A stretch of 64,000 bases of DNA from Posidonia oceanica (GCA_037176725.1 JAZBRS010000057.1:91363501-91427500), one strand, 5' to 3'. Shown: positions 12,541 to 25,882, counted from the first letter of the stretch. The notes: generated from the sequence alone by a model not told the origin. Numbers and translations: made by a program.

Positions 12541-15500
12541 CAATCCAGCAATCCAGAACCACTCCTCGGACCTCCAGCAACCTCCCGGAGGGTCCCATCC
12601 AACCAGACGAGCGGCAGACACCCCCCCGACTCTCGGCTGTTTCTCTGAACCCACAGAGCGTCGGATTTCCCTCCGAGCTCTGGAGCTTCCATCCAACTAG
12701 CTGGGAAGCACCGGAGGACCATTCTGAAGCGGCTCCAGCCCTCGCGAGCAGCCGGCGACGCCCGCAGCGACCGGACGACCTCCACCGGCCACCTCCGGAA
12801 CTGCTGAGGTCGGGAGAACACCTCAGACGCAGAATTAGGTAAAATCTTCTTCCCTTAGTCTTCTTTTCTTCTCGCGATGCTTCTCCACCCTTTAGATTAG
12901 CGTTTCCGACCTTCCTGCTCCGATCGCGACTCGCCGGACAGAGCTTCTTCTCCAGCGCCGGCCTCCACTCTTCCCAATGCTCCAGCCAACGGAACGTCGC
13001 CCCGACGGTCCCCGGAGCTCCGCACGGACGTCAGCTCCAGCCCCCGCCGATCAGCGCCTCCACAAGCCCCCTGTGCCGGCGGTGCTAAGGTCCGGTAGCT
13101 TACTGCTACAGTACCTACCATCGCCGGCAAGTCACTGTTCCTTTATTTTTCCAAGCGTAAAGTTTCTGTGTGAATATTGCATGTCTGCCTTGAGTTATTT
13201 CATTTTTGCATTCTAGTCCTTATGCCTTTTAATCTGCTTAGTTTTTAATTAAAAACCATGATAAATTGCTGCTTTTATCTCTGCTTTTCTGTATTTGCAA
13301 TCTAGTCTTGTTACTGTACTGTGCTGTTGTATTATTTTGCATTTTAGCCCCTCTGTTTTCGTTTTTTGCACTTAGGTCCTGCAGTAAATCAGTTCATTTA
13401 ATTGCATATAGTTTACCATATGAAATTGCATTCTGCATCCCTGCATGTTTTTGATTTTGCATATAGGTCCATGCACTGTAGAAACTTAGGTTTTATTTTT
13501 TATTTTTGCTTGCTGCATTGCATATTTTGCCTCCTGTTTTTGCACATTTGCATTTAGGTCCATTTTAAATGGACAGTAACTGTTTTCCATGCATTTTAGC
13601 CTATTGCATTGCATTTTGGCCCCTGTTTTTTTCAGAAATTGCACATCAGTCCTTTATCAGTGTTTTTAGAGCATGTTTACCATACAAAATTGCATATTTG
13701 ACCCCTGCATGATTCAAAAATCACACATAGGTCCTTTCATCTTTTAAAAACCATGTAAAAAGACTGTTTTGCCCCTAAAGTTGCATCTTAGCTCCTATGC
13801 TTACAAAATTGCATGTAGACCCTCCACTTGCATTCCCAGACTCCCCAGAACCCTGTTTTCTGGAAAATTTGCACTTTAGACCCTAGTTTTTTCAAAATTG
13901 CACTCTAATTTCTTTTTGTTTTCAAAACTTCTTCCAATGCATACCCTCTTTTCAAAATAGCTTTCTGAGCCCAGTCTTTTGCAAAATAACCCTCTGCCCT
14001 CTCCTGTTTTCAAAACCCTCCTCTGTGGACCCTATCTTTTGTGAAAATTTGCATTTTAGCCCCTTTTCTTTTTCAAAAATGCTTTTGAATTCCTGTCTTT
14101 TCCAAGTTTGTTCCCCTTGTTTCTTCTTGCTTGTGCATGCATTCTGCATTCATTTAGTCTTGCATTTTAGCATCCTTTTGCACACACTATGCACCTTTAG
14201 CTCCCCTTCACCTGGGAGGACCTTTTGCACACCCCTAGGACCTCCTGAACACCTAGATCTGCTCTTCTCCCCTGTTCTGGCATTCCTGCCTTGAAGCTGC
14301 GATATCTTCCGATCCGGCCGTTGGATCTTCTCAAGCAAGCTGCCTAGGCGACCGCAGCAAAGCGCTCTTCAGCATGGACCAAGCAGATCTCAGATCAGGC
14401 TCCCGGATTTCCAGGTATGTCCTCCTGAACTCCTGCATTGCATTCATTTGCATGCCATTTGCATAGTTTTCCTCGTTTTCGATTTCTGTCTCTTCGAGCA
14501 TGTAGAATAGGACCTCTTCTTCTTGTCTATCAACTCAGATCCCTGTTTCGCATTCCCTTGTGGACTTTGTGTTGTGTTTTCCCTGGATTCACCACTTAAT
14601 GTGACTTTCTTCCCCCTTTTCCACGATCCGATCGCATCGCGAGTTTTGGGCAGCATGCGAGACACATCGTGGAACGGTTCAGTGGGACATGGTCGCAAAA
14701 GAGGTGGTAATCCCCCCATTTGCTCACCCTCCCCTTTGTAGGTCTTCACACCTACTCTGTGTGGCCCTGAACAGCGCCTGTTCTCACACATGCACTGTTC
14801 TGCTTCTCCTTTTTCTGCTTCTAATCTTTTCTTTGCATTTAGCATTCGCACAGCTTTCCGAGGTTTTATCTCGCTGTTTTGGCACCGTTTTGCGTGCCCG
14901 TTCTCGTTTTGGCACCGTTTTGCGTGCCTACTTTGTCTTTCGCGTCGTTTTGCGTGCTCGCCCTGTTTTTGGCACAGTTTTGCGTGCCCATCATTGCCTT
15001 TTGCACCGATTTGCGTGCCGCCTTGCTTTCTCGCCCATTTTACATGCCGACCTTGTCTTTTTGCACCGTTTTGCGCGCTTTCTTGTTTTTTTGCCTCGTT
15101 TTGCGTGCTTTACGCCGTTTTCCCTTTCATGTCGATTGCATTGCATGGTTTTACCGTTGTTTTGCTTTTTTCGCTTGCATTTGCATATAGGGCTGTGATG
15201 CTTACTGCCTGGAGTTCTCACGAGCTAGGTTTCGCCCGGTTCGGAGCACAGACAGCGCGGCTGAGCATTTAGAAAGCACGTTTACTTTCCTTGCTTTGCC
15301 TCTTCCCACTTAGAGCACACCTTGAGCATTCATTTAGGCATTCATAGGCACATAGGCATTCAATCCTGCATTTCCCTGCGTATGCGAGCGTAAGCCTAGA
15401 AAGACCGATTTTCGGGCGTGTCGGGGGTGCCTAACACCTTCCCTGCACGTAACAGGAGTCCTTGCCCTGTCTTTTGGCCCGCAATGACCATACTGCCCTT

Positions 15501-15764
15501 ATCCTAGGCTAGAGTCATCTCATTTGCATGAATTTGCATTTGTTTCCTTTGCATTGCTTTGCTTTGCATTTCTTGCTTGGTTTTGCGTGTTAATTCACGC
15601 ATTTCCCCTGGTTTTCCTTGTCTCCCGTTAATAGACATGGTGGCGACTCTGATTTGTCTTATCTTTCTCTTTTCTCCTCGATTTCAAGTGTTTTCGAGTC
15701 GAGCCTCTTCCTCGGATCCAATCGTCGCTAAATAGCGAGCCTGATTCCGATCGGGATCGCTACA
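12541..15764 (+). repeat. 5' LTR of element B, 3' part (rest displaced by element A)
   Basis: This is the last 3,224 bp of a 5.6-kb LTR, ending GATCGCTACA at 15764. It aligns without net length change to 38567-41790. The upstream 2.4 kb, with U3 and the TATA box, lies left of element A outside the window, so insertion of A has separated B's promoter from its body. It contains the GCATTTTAG-motif stretch (13200-14160), the palindrome GTCCATTTTAAATGGAC (13558-13574), a 30-bp array (14870-15125) and a PBS-like echo (15641-15650). Confidence 0.9.
14870..15125. repeat. 30-bp tandem repeat array in LTR B
   Basis: About eight monomers are spaced exactly or nearly 30 bp apart, marked by CCGTTTTGCGTGCC near 14886, 14916 and 14946 and weaker copies after. 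It is the same unit as in LTR A on the opposite strand. Confidence 0.8.
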
Positions 15765-15765
15765 G

Positions 15766-15783
15766 TGGCGACTCTACTGGGGA
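15766..15783 (+). promoter_or_regulatory. Primer binding site of element B (tRNA-Arg type)
   Basis: TGGCGACTCTACTGGGGA follows the LTR end TACA after one spacer base and pairs with the 3' end of plant tRNA-Arg with one mismatch (CTACT where the tRNA predicts CCACT). Confidence 0.9.
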
Positions 15784-17091
15784 TGCTAGACTCCGGCTTT
15801 CGTTCCCGGCTTTTTGCTCGCCTGTTTTGCAGCCTTGTCTGCCTTGTGTGCCTTCTTTGCCTGCTTCCCTCATTTTTCTGTGCAAACTCCTAGAAAGTCT
15901 CTTTGTAGCTACTTTGCTTAGGTTTTGCACCTCTTTCGCCTCGGTTTGCGCTCCCTTTCGCTTGGCTTTGCTTCTCTGCTTGTTTATTTACTTATTGTCT
16001 TGCTTATGCTCTTACTTCCTTTACAGCATACTTGTCTTTATTTTTTGCCTTACTTGCTTATTACTGCTTTAGTTATCGCACATTGCATGTCTACGTACTT
16101 GTGTGGCAACAATACATGCTTTTTGAATGTTGAATGCTTCTTTTACACCTTTGCTATGTCACTACGCACGCACATGCCTTGCATGCATGCCTTCTGACTT
16201 GATGAATGTTTTTTCTTCACCATTATGCTGACAAACACTTGCACATGCCATGCACTTGCCTTTTGTTGTGTTGTATGATTGTCTGCCTGCCATTCTTGAC
16301 TGATTTTCTTCCCTTTCGCACATGCCATGCCTAGGATAGTAGAAACTTGTTTGCTCTCCCCATGGTTAACTAAAAACCGCAAGTAAAAAGAACTCCTAGG
16401 AGCAACTAGAGACTCTGAACAATCCTTCACTCCCTCTGGTTAATAAAATGTGCAAGATAAAAGACTTTAAGCATTTGCATAAGCATCATATAGGGCATGC
16501 ATTCTTCTCATCTGAGTCCCCCTATTAGTCTGCGAAGGACGGTCCCGATTTCTTGTTCCACCGCTTTGGGCGTGGCACGAGTTAGTCAGTCTGTCTCCCC
16601 CTCATCCGGGGGTCGTGTCGGTGTTAGTAGAGGGTACCACCTACGCTTTGGCGGGGTAGAGGCCACCAACGCACCACCCTGTCATTTCTTGAGCTTTGGG
16701 CCGGGAGTTAGATAGGGGACCTACTTTTTCTGACTTGAGTCAGTGACCCGTACACCCCGGGATACCCGGAGTAGACAACCTTGCTAGGAAACACTAGTTA
16801 GGTAAGGGGGGCATACTAGAAAGCATGCATATCATTCATGCCATTTAACTAACTCATTTGCATTCATCTTTTAGTTTCTAACCCTAATTTCCTTCTGTTG
16901 TGTCAGCGTGACCGGTAAAGCGAGTTTCCCTTTGCTAGAGCTCGAGTACCGACCCTCGTTGACACCCCTTTTGCGACTTCATTCGCGACCATTCCCCTTC
17001 CGAGCTATCCGCATTTGCGACGATAGCTCCTCTTAGGAAGCACCGCTTGAACACTCGTCGCAGCCCTATTCTCACGCGATCTAGGTCAGCA
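15784..17091 (+). other. Element B untranslated leader
   Basis: This is about 1.3 kb without a conserved ORF. A block at about 16510-16760 is strongly similar to the leaders of A and F, including gag-only F, so it may act in cis, for example in packaging or dimerisation. That role is inference. Positions 16890-16925 carry GTAAAG where A has the donor-like GTAAGC. Confidence 0.65.
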
Positions 17092-20000
17092 ATGGCCCAG
17101 TACGTTAGTGAGCCTCTTTTCACTCCTGTCACGGAGGGTGTTCCCGTTCCGGCCCCTCCGGTTGCTCCTTCTGTCCCCCTTGTTCCCCCTCCGACGCCAG
17201 GGTTTCCTCCCCTGACGTCTCTAGGTTCTCAGTACGTTTCGGGACAGTGGTACGCATCTCTTCCTCCGGATCCGGTCGCCGAATCCATCTTGACGATCGT
17301 TACTCGCGTTTCGGAGACGCCACTGCCCCCTCCATCTTAGGGATATGTCGCTTTCGACATCCCTTCCACCGTCGCTGCGACCTTTGCTGTAGAATCCTTC
17401 CCTCCCGGACAATCTGTGTCCGTGCCACTTGTTTCTCAGCCTTCGCCGGCACTGCACTTCAGCGTCCCCACTGGCGAGACGCCCGAGGTGCAGTACCAGC
17501 ACCTGATGGAGCTTGCCCAGAAACTGCAAAGCATGGCTCTATCAGTTCGTCCTTCTTCTATTCCTGTCGTTCCTGAGGTTCCTCTGAGGCCAGTTCCTGC
17601 ATTCCATGCACCGACCTCCACACCTCCGCCTCGACCATCGTCTCAACTGCTCACGGTTCCGACGATGGGGGCTCGTTTACCGTCTCCTGCTGCACAACAC
17701 TTAGCACAGCATGCTCCACTTCCCCCTGGTGGTCAGTCCTTTGGACCGGCTGGAGCCCAGTACCTCACTGGCTCGCTGTCTGGCACTCCGCCTGTACAGC
17801 AACTGGTGCTCCGTCATCCTACCCCTATCACAGCACAGCATGGCATCTACTCTTCTCCTCTGCACCAGGTCCAGCATCCTGCATACACTCCTGCATACAC
17901 AGTCCCCCAGCACGGATACGCCAGCCATCCCGTTGCTCCACCAGGCGACGCTATGGTAGATCCGGAGGAGCACTTAGGTGCGACCCATTCGGCGTATGTG
18001 CTCGCTACCCCTGCTGATCCCTCTCCTACAGCAGCAATCCCAGACCCCATCAATAACCGGATGGACGTCTTAGAGAAAGCACTACGATTAGTGCAGGGTA
18101 CTGAGCACCAGACCTACCAATTCCGAGACCTCTGCTGCTTTCCAGAGGCGGTACTCCCTCCGAAGTTCAAGATCCCGGACTTCGAGAAGTATAATGGTAG
18201 GGGCTGCCCCGTAGCGCACTTGAAGGCGTATTACGGTGATCTCGCTCAGCTTCAGGCTGACGAGAGGTTGCTGATCCACTTGTTCCAGAAGAGTTTGACC
18301 GGGCCGGCACTCAAGTGGTTTACATCGCTTGACATGTCAGCCATCAAGACTTGGAACGACCTCAGTCAGGCGTTCCTGGATCAATACTCCTTCAACCTCG
18401 ATCTGGTCCCAAAGAGGGCGGACTTGATCGCAATCAAGCAGAATTCTGGCGAGCCGTTCGGGGAGTACGTCGGCCGTTGGCGCGCCCTTGCCTCTCAGGT
18501 TCGAGATAGACCCTCTGACGAGGAGTCTATCGAGATCGTTATCAAAGGGTCACAGCCGTCTCTCGGAGCTCTGCTTAGCATCCAACCAGTCACTACTTTT
18601 GCAGCACTCATCAGAGCTGGAGCGCGCGTGGAGAGTTCTTTGCGGAGTGGCAACTTCCCGGCTCTCTCTGCGTTCGCTAAGCAGGCAGTGATCAGCAGCA
18701 ACAGTGCCAACAGCAGCACCCCCAACAACAACAACGGCGGCAGCAGCAACAACCGCCCGAAGAGGAAGGATTCGCCGAAACCTGCTGTTGCATTCGTCGA
18801 TTCCCCTGCTGTGCCTGTTCGCCTGCCATCCCGGCCTGCCCTAGCTCAGATGGTGTACGCTCCTGCACCTAGGAATCCACACACACCACACATCACTACC
18901 ACTGCTAGACCGGTCTATCCTGCCGCACCGGTTCAGCAAGGCTCACACCCAAGGCAAAGAAGGCCACCCATTGAGAGGCGTAGTTTCACCCCACTGGTGG
19001 AACCGCTCACGGCCATCTTGCCAAAGGTTGCATCGCTCCTGAAGTTCCCGGAGGTTCGTCCGCCACCAAGTCCTCTGCCACTTTGGTTTAGGTCGAACCT
19101 CTTCTGCAATTTCCATCGAAGTGTCGGGCATTCGACGGACAATTGCTTCTCCCTGCGGAACGCAATTCAGGACTTGATCGAATCGGGAACGATTGTGATC
19201 GACACGCACGAGGCATCCACTCAAGCACGCACTCATGCACACTCAGCTGTTCCCCCACATTCTGGCATCACCCGCCAACCCTTACCGGAGCACTCTTATC
19301 CGGGAGGGGCGGGAACCTCAGGCGTCCATTCTGTCTTTCCCTCTGGGCCTGCTACCTCTGTGGTCGACCATTCTGATCTCATCTCTTACATCTCTGAGCC
19401 TTTCCCAGTCAGTCTCTATCTCGCGGCAGTTGCCGGCTCCGAGTCGGGAATTCACCTGATCCGACCGCGTGCCAGGCCGAAGCGCCCTCTCGCGCCTCCC
19501 ACCGTGCTTCCCCAGGCTCAATCCCCTGTACACCTTCTAGCTAGGGCCCAGCCTAGTTCCCCCATCCACCTCTTAGGGCGACCTCAACTACACCTTCTAG
19601 ACAGACCTCAACCTGCCTCAGCCTTCCCACCCCAACAACCATACCCATTAGACAGACCGCAGTATCCAATAGGTCCCCCTATAACCCCTCCTGTGCTCGC
19701 AGCACGTGCTCCAGTCGTCATTGATTTGACCCTAGACACCCATCGCGTCCCTTACAGCTACGCCACAGAGATGTGCGCGGAAGTAACGCGATCGAGGAGG
19801 GTTTACAGGCCCCCAACACCGGCAATTAGGCCAACTCACCCTAGACCTATTATGCCCCCACCCTCTAACCAACCCATAGTAGATCCAACTCCAGATCAGC
19901 CTGTAACTAGCCAAATCCCTACCCAGCCTGTAGTAACCCAGCTTCCTGCCACTACTCCCTTAGAACCTGCTAGAATCACCCCTCCAGTTGCTAGAAGGAG

Positions 20001-20133
20001 CCAACCTAAAGCCGACTTGACCTCCCAGCTTAAGAAGGTCAAAGCCGACATTTCTATCTGGGACTTGATCCACACCTCTGTCGAACACCGCGAGGCTTTT
20101 CTTCGTGTGTTCCAGGCTGCCCGTGTGTCCTAG
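17092..20133 (+). pseudogene. gag: Element B Gag polyprotein (nonsense codons)
   Basis: Gag builds the particle and packages RNA. The start is the ATG at 17092 (MAQYVSEP), conserved with A. Order: Pro-rich N-terminal region; Tyr-Gln/Pro-rich stretch; retrotransposon-gag domain about 18180-18570; Asn/Ser-rich linker (18690-18760); zinc knuckle C-x2-H-x4-H-x4-C at 19105-19146; and a long Pro-rich tail with PVHLL/PIHLL repeats. TAG at 17338-17340 replaces a CAG seen in A, and TAG at 20131-20133 replaces an AAG seen in A, so the stop at the Gag-protease border is a mutation and not a conserved terminator. Gag and Pol are in the same frame. The length of about 1,013 codons is large for the family. 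Confidence 0.88.
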
Positions 20134-22998
20134 TCCATTGAGCCTTCAGCCTTGGAGAGCATGGTTGGGTTGATTGCGGAGCCCCAGGTCATCTCTTTTA
20201 CGAGCGATGAGCTGCCTCCGGCGGGGATTAATCACAACCAACCCCTATTCGTCACGGTGCAGTTCAAAAACTTTCGCATTCCCCTAACACTGGTTGATAA
20301 TGGGTCAGGCCTTAACGTCTGCCCCTTGCGTACAGCAACCAAGCTCGGATTCAAAGCCGAGGACATCACCCCAGCCGTGAAGGGAATGACAGCCTTTGAC
20401 AACACTCACCATGATGCTCTAGGGGTCCTGATTATTCCTCTTGCTATTGGCCCGGTTGTCTTCGACGTAGAATTCTATGTCGTCGACTTGCAGCCGAACT
20501 TCAACCTTCTGCTTGGGCGCCCTTGGCTCCACAAGCATCAGGTCCTTCCTTCGACCCTCCATCGAATGATAAAGTACCGTCGCGGCGACGATGTCATTGT
20601 CGTCATGGCGGAGAACTTTGAGAAGGAGCGGATCGAAGCAGTCTCCCCCGTATCGTCGCAATCTATCCCGTTTGACCCCGACACTTCTGAAGCCCTATAT
20701 CGCGTTAATCGGTGTGAGCCGGTTAACTTCATTCCTGATCTTGAACGTGTCAACTCCTTGACCGTTCACAGCAACTCCATTCGAATGGTCGAGAATGTAT
20801 GTCACAGGTGGGGTTACATCAAGGGTACGCCGCTCGGGCGTCACGGCCAGGGGATCGCCGAGCCGATCGTAGTAGTGGAGCGAAGGAAATCTGAAGGCCT
20901 CGGCTACGAGCCCAACACCAACGAAGATCACAGCTCTCAGCTCAACAATCCAGAATCAGCCATTCCCAGAGACCTCACTAACTTTACCAGTGCAGGAACC
21001 CTGGGATCATCCGACGATCAAGACACGGTACCGACAGAGGATTGGGTGTGTGTTGAGGACTACTACTCGGATGAGGAGCAGTCTGGTACAACAGAGGCAG
21101 TCCCAACCAGCACAGCAGAAACAGTGATCAGAGCAGAGGCCACACAGTCAATCTATTCAGCTCTTCCTCTGGCAAAAACAGTAGGCAGCTCAGCAGGCCC
21201 TGTGGCAGAACTGGCAAGTTCCCACTCTTTTGCAGCCACATCAGCTTCCCAAGAACAGACAGCAGCAGTGCAGGAGTCAGGGACACTCCTTCTGGCAGAA
21301 TCAAGCATGCTACCAGCGGTCACAGCAACATCAGTGCCACTGTCCCTATCTCTGGAGGGGCAGTTAATCAACTCAGTCAGCAGCGCGGCTCAGCCCGCTC
21401 CAGCAGCCACACCTCCAGGAATGCAGCAGGCGCAGTCCGCTTCGCATCCTCCTGACAACCAGCAGCAGCTCTCATGGCAAGACCCCATGGCGTCAGAGGC
21501 TGCACTCTCTCAGTTACGGCCCGATACAAAAGGCCAACTGAGCACTACACTCTCCGGGCCCTTGAGTCCTTTGAAGAGCACCCTTGCTTACTCTCCAATA
21601 GTGACCCTGGCAGCATATCCATCTATGGCACCGCTGACTTGTCTATCTTGGCCTTCAACATCAGAGTTGCCGCCATCGGACGCGCCCGTGAACCAGATCA
21701 TGCAGATTCCCAGGGCAGCAATCCGTCTTGCAGCCGGGCCAGTGCCGCAGGCCCCCGGCGCCTACTACGTCGACTCCCCCTCGGACGAGGAAGAAGGAGT
21801 GGCGATAGAAGCCCAGGTCGATTCTTGGATGTCTGACTTAGAACTACTCTATCAAGAACAGATCAAGTCAATAGTAGAAGACCTGGCAGAGCATCAAGCC
21901 GCAGAAAGGAAAGGGAAAGCCGTGGTTACGGACCCTCCTCTGCAAGAAGACCATGCCTCTATCATGGTCCTGGAAGAAGACTCAACAGCGCCGGACTCCC
22001 CTAGACCAGATGAGCTCATTACTCTCCAATCGGAAAGCGGGTCTAGGTGGTTTGTGCAACACATGCCTCATTTGAGCAGCATAGCAAGCGGCAACGCCCT
22101 GATCAGCCGCCAGTTCGGCATACCCTCCCCAAGCACATTAGAAGACCCGGAGGAGGAACCATCGGCAGTGCAAGCAGCAGCAGTAACAGAGCAGAAAGCA
22201 GAATCAGTAACAGAACTGTCAGCAGCCTCAGCGGCAGAACAGTCAACAGCATCAACAGCAGAATCAGCAAGGCCCTCAGTAGAATCAGCAAAGCACTCAG
22301 CAGAATCAGTCAGGCCAGAGCAAACAGCAGAAGGAGTTGCTGGGACGGAGGTCGCGCACCGAGGCTACAAGAACACTAGAGTAAGCGTGACCATCCTGAA
22401 GCGTCACCAGGGCCAAGCAGCGGAACACATGCACTCTTTCGACATCACAAGCCCTTCCTTTGAGAAAGAGATCCTCTCGGAACTTATTGCTTATGGAGAG
22501 GAGGATGATACGGGCATAGATGAGACTGATGAATCATTGCCCGAGTTCCGGCCCTATGACGACGACCCAGAAGGCCCCAACCTCCATGTTGAAGAAGAAA
22601 CAGAGGTTGTCAACATCGGCACAGCTGAGGAAGTCAGAGAAGTTCGTATAAGTGCCCAGCTGTCCTCCCAGGCTCAAGCAGAGTTCATCGCATTCCTGAA
22701 AGAGTATGCGGATGTCTTCGCCTGGAGTTACGAGGATATGGTCGGCCTTGACATCGAAGTAGTGGTGCACAATCTACCCTTAAACCCGGATGCCAAGCCA
22801 GTGAAGCAGAAACTAAGAAGATGGCGACCACAGTGGCTGCTCATGATCAAAGAAGAGATAATGAAGCAGCTCAGGGTCAACTTTCTGAAGGTCGTTCTTT
22901 ATCCTGAATGGCTGGCAAACATTGTGCCTGTGCCCAAGAAAGATGGCCGAATCCGGATCTGCATCGACTACAGGGACCTGAACAAGGCGAGTCCCTAG
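20134..22998 (+). pseudogene. pol: Element B Pol, part 1: protease, long linker, start of reverse transcriptase
   Basis: The retropepsin DNGS motif lies at 20296-20307. The hydrophobic segment after it (FDVEFYVVDL, LLLGRPWLHKHQ) matches Tat proteases. A linker of roughly 700 residues follows, rich in Ser, Ala, Glu, Gln and Pro with acidic patches; it has no recognised fold. RT begins near 22880 (PEWLANIVPVPKKDGR, DYRDLNKASP). The part ends at TAG 22996-22998 where element G has an AAG codon, so RT is cut in its first conserved block. The frame is continuous with gag before and with the rest of pol after this stop. Confidence 0.88.
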
Positions 22999-24645
22999 GA
23001 CGACTTTCCATTGCCTCACATTGACGTCCTAGTCGACAATACAGCGGGCCACAAGATGCTCTCCTTCATGGACGGCTTTTCTGGATACAATCAAATCAAA
23101 ATGGCAGAAGAAGACATGGAAAAGACTTCATTCATCACCCCTTGGGGAGTCTTCGGCTACCAAGTCATGCCGTTCGGCCTGAAAAATGCTGGTGCGACCT
23201 ATCAGAGGGCCATGACTGCGCGCTTCCACGACCTCATGCACCAAGAAGTAGAGGTCTACGTAGACGACATGATTGCTAAAAGCAAAGAGCCTGAAGATCA
23301 TCTTACCTGTCTCAAAAAGCTCTTTGACCGTCTACGGAAGTACAAGCTGCACCTGAATCCCAAGAAGTGCGTATTCGGGGTGTCTTCTGGCAAATTGCTC
23401 GGCTACATTGTTAGCCAAAGGGGGATTGAGGTGGACCCGTTGAAAGCACAAGCCATCGTGGACATGCCACCCCCTAGGACTGAAAAAGAAGTCAGAAGTC
23501 TGCTTGGGCGTTTACAATATATCAGCCGCTTCATTGCACAGCTTACGCCCATCTGCGAGCCCATATTCAAGCTCTTGAAGAAGAATGCGCAGATTCACTG
23601 GAGCGAGGAATGTCAGGCTGCATTTGCCAAGATCAAGCAGCTGCTGATCAAGCCTTCTGTCCTGGTCCCGCCTACACCAGGGAGACCTTTGCTTCTCTAC
23701 CTTTCTACCACACAGCATTCCATGGGCGCCGTCTTGGGCCAACATGACGAATCTGGTAGAAAGGAGCGCGCCATCTATTACCTGAGCAAGAAATTTAATG
23801 AATGCGAAACCAGGTACAGTACACTAGAGAAGACCTGTTTGTCCCTTGTCTGGGCTGCACAGAAACTAAGGCACTACATGATGGCATACCCAGTACAGCT
23901 CTTATGCCGGCATGATCCTATCAAGTTCCTTTTTCAGAAGCCGGCCATGGTGGGCAGATGTGCTAAGTGGCAGGTGTTATTGTCTCAGTACGACATCACT
24001 TTTGTCACACAAAAGTCCATGAAGGGTCAGGCCATGGCAGACCATCTTGCTGACCTTCCTCTGCCTGAATACCAACCCCTCCAGACACAGTTCCCTGATG
24101 AAGACATTCTCTTTGCAATGGAGGACTCTGAGCAGAAAGATCTTGAGAAACAAGAGGAATGGCAGCTCTACTTTGATGGTGCAGTCAACAAAAAGGGCCG
24201 AGGCGTAGGCGCAGTGTTGACCACGCCCCAGGGACAGATGATTCCCTTCGCGAGGAAGCTGACTTTCGCATGCACAAACAATGAAGCGGAGTATGAAGCA
24301 TGCATCCTAGGGTTGAAAGTCGCCCTCGAACATGAGGCACAGAAGCTGCATGTGCACGGTGATGCCATGCTGGTAATTTCTCAAGTGAACGGCGACTGGA
24401 GGACAGAAGATCCCAAGCTTGTGCCGTATCACGAACACCTGCTGAGGCTGATGGAAGAATTTGAGAGCATCTGCTTCACATACATGAACAGAGCCAAGAA
24501 CGTATACGCAGACGCATTGGCAACTTTGGCATCCTGGCTCACTATATCTGAAGACGGTGCAGTGGATGTATCAGTCGCTCGCATTGAGCAGCCTGCATAT
24601 TGCCTGAACATAGAAGAGGCGGATCCAGCAGAGGAGCAGCCCTAG
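22999..24645 (+). pseudogene. pol: Element B Pol, part 2: reverse transcriptase, RNase H and archaeal-type RNase H
   Basis: RT copies the element RNA into DNA. Conserved blocks include FMDGFSGYNQIKM, TPWGVFGYQVMPFGLKNA and the catalytic YVDD at 23257-23268. The connection and native gypsy RNase H follow (about 23580-24060), with a degenerate first acidic position. A second RNase H of the archaeal type, a hallmark of the Tat lineage, occupies about 24160-24540: catalytic residues are Asp (YFDGA, 24175-24177), Glu (NNEAEYEA, 24289-24291), Asp (HGDAM, 24361-24363) and Asp (ADALATLAS, 24511-24513), all present. TAG at 24643-24645 replaces a Trp codon (TGG in G). Confidence 0.9.
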
Positions 24646-25882
24646 TATCAAGATATAAAATCTTTTCTGGAGTCTGGTAGTTTTCCTCCTGATACCACGG
24701 CAGCAGACAAGAGAACTCTGGCGCGTCTGGCGTCAAAGTATGTGTTGGGGGCTGGGCAGCTGTACAGAAGGTCATACAATCAGATGCTACTACGCTGCCT
24801 GGACAAATCGGAGGCTGACACGCTGATGCTCCAAGTGCATGCAGGGACCTGTGGCCCGCACATGAACGGCGTCCTCTTGGCCAAGAAGATTATGCTCCAG
24901 GGATATTTCTGGCAGACCATGGAAGCTGACTGCTGCCGGTTCGTGCGTTGATGCCACAACTGTCAGATTCATGGTAACTTCATCAAGGCCCCTCCACATC
25001 AGCTGCACAACATGTCCTCACCGTGGCCTTTCTCCACCTGGGGGATCAATGTCATTGGCGCCATCCACCCTGCTGCTTCAAATGGTCATCGTTACATTCT
25101 GGTAGCGATCGATTACTTTACCAAGTGGGTGGAAGCAGCCTCTTACAGAACAGTCACCGCTGTGGCAACAGAAAAATTTATCAGAAACAATATCGTTGCC
25201 CGATATGGGGTCCCGCACTCAGTCATCTTTGATAATGGCACAAACTTCATTGCCAAAAGGATCGAGGAATACCTGCAGAGTCTCAAGATCAAGCATCATC
25301 GATCCTCGCCCTATCGGCCATAGATGAACGGAGCTGTGGAGTCTGCAAACAAGAACATTGTCAAGATTCTGAAGAAAATGGCAGAAACCCACAAGGATTG
25401 GCACGACAATCCCGTACGCGCTCTGGGCGTACAGGACATCAATCCGGACCTCGACAGGAGCCACCCCGTACTCTCTGGTGTACGGAATGGAAGCGGTGTT
25501 ACCTGTTGAAGTAGAGATCCCCTCTCTGCGGATCCTACGGGAAGCTGAGCTGGAAGAGGCAGAATGGGTCGAAGACCGTTGCATCCAACTGAACTTAATT
25601 GATGAGCGCAGATTGCAAGCTATGCACAACGCTCACTGCTATCAGAAGCGGATGGCCAGAGCATTCTTGAAGAAGGTCCAGCCCAGAAACTTTCTGCCAG
25701 GGGACCTTGTCTTGCGCGCCATTCACTTGCCTGACGGTCGAGGGAAATTCCGACCCAATTGGCGTGGCCCCTTTGTGGTCAAGCAGATCTTTTCGGGAGG
25801 CGCTGCAACTCTTGAGGATATGGACCGGGTCGAGCAGTCTGAGCCCGTCAACCTCTGCTATCTAAAGAAGTACTATCAGTAG
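24646..25882 (+). pseudogene. pol: Element B Pol, part 3: integrase (stops, one frameshift, first catalytic Asp changed)
   Basis: Integrase inserts the DNA copy. The HHCC zinc finger runs from His 24838-24840 to the CHNC just after TGA 24949-24951, which lies inside the finger. In the catalytic core the usual first Asp of the Tat GMDVIG motif reads Asn (GINVIG, AAT 25048-25050). The second Asp (IFDNGTNF, 25231) and the Glu (AVESANKN, 25338-25340) remain. TAG at 25321-25323 stands where most Tat integrases have Gln. The frame shifts between about 25400 and 25478, and the C-terminal part continues to 25882 with a GPY/F-type motif (FRPNWRGPFVVKQ). It cannot give an active enzyme as it stands. 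Confidence 0.87.

Noticed and set aside
20131..20133. TAG between gag and protease as a programmed read-through stop
   Set aside because: Element A has AAG there with an open frame, G shows no stop at this point, and B has unrelated TAGs elsewhere.
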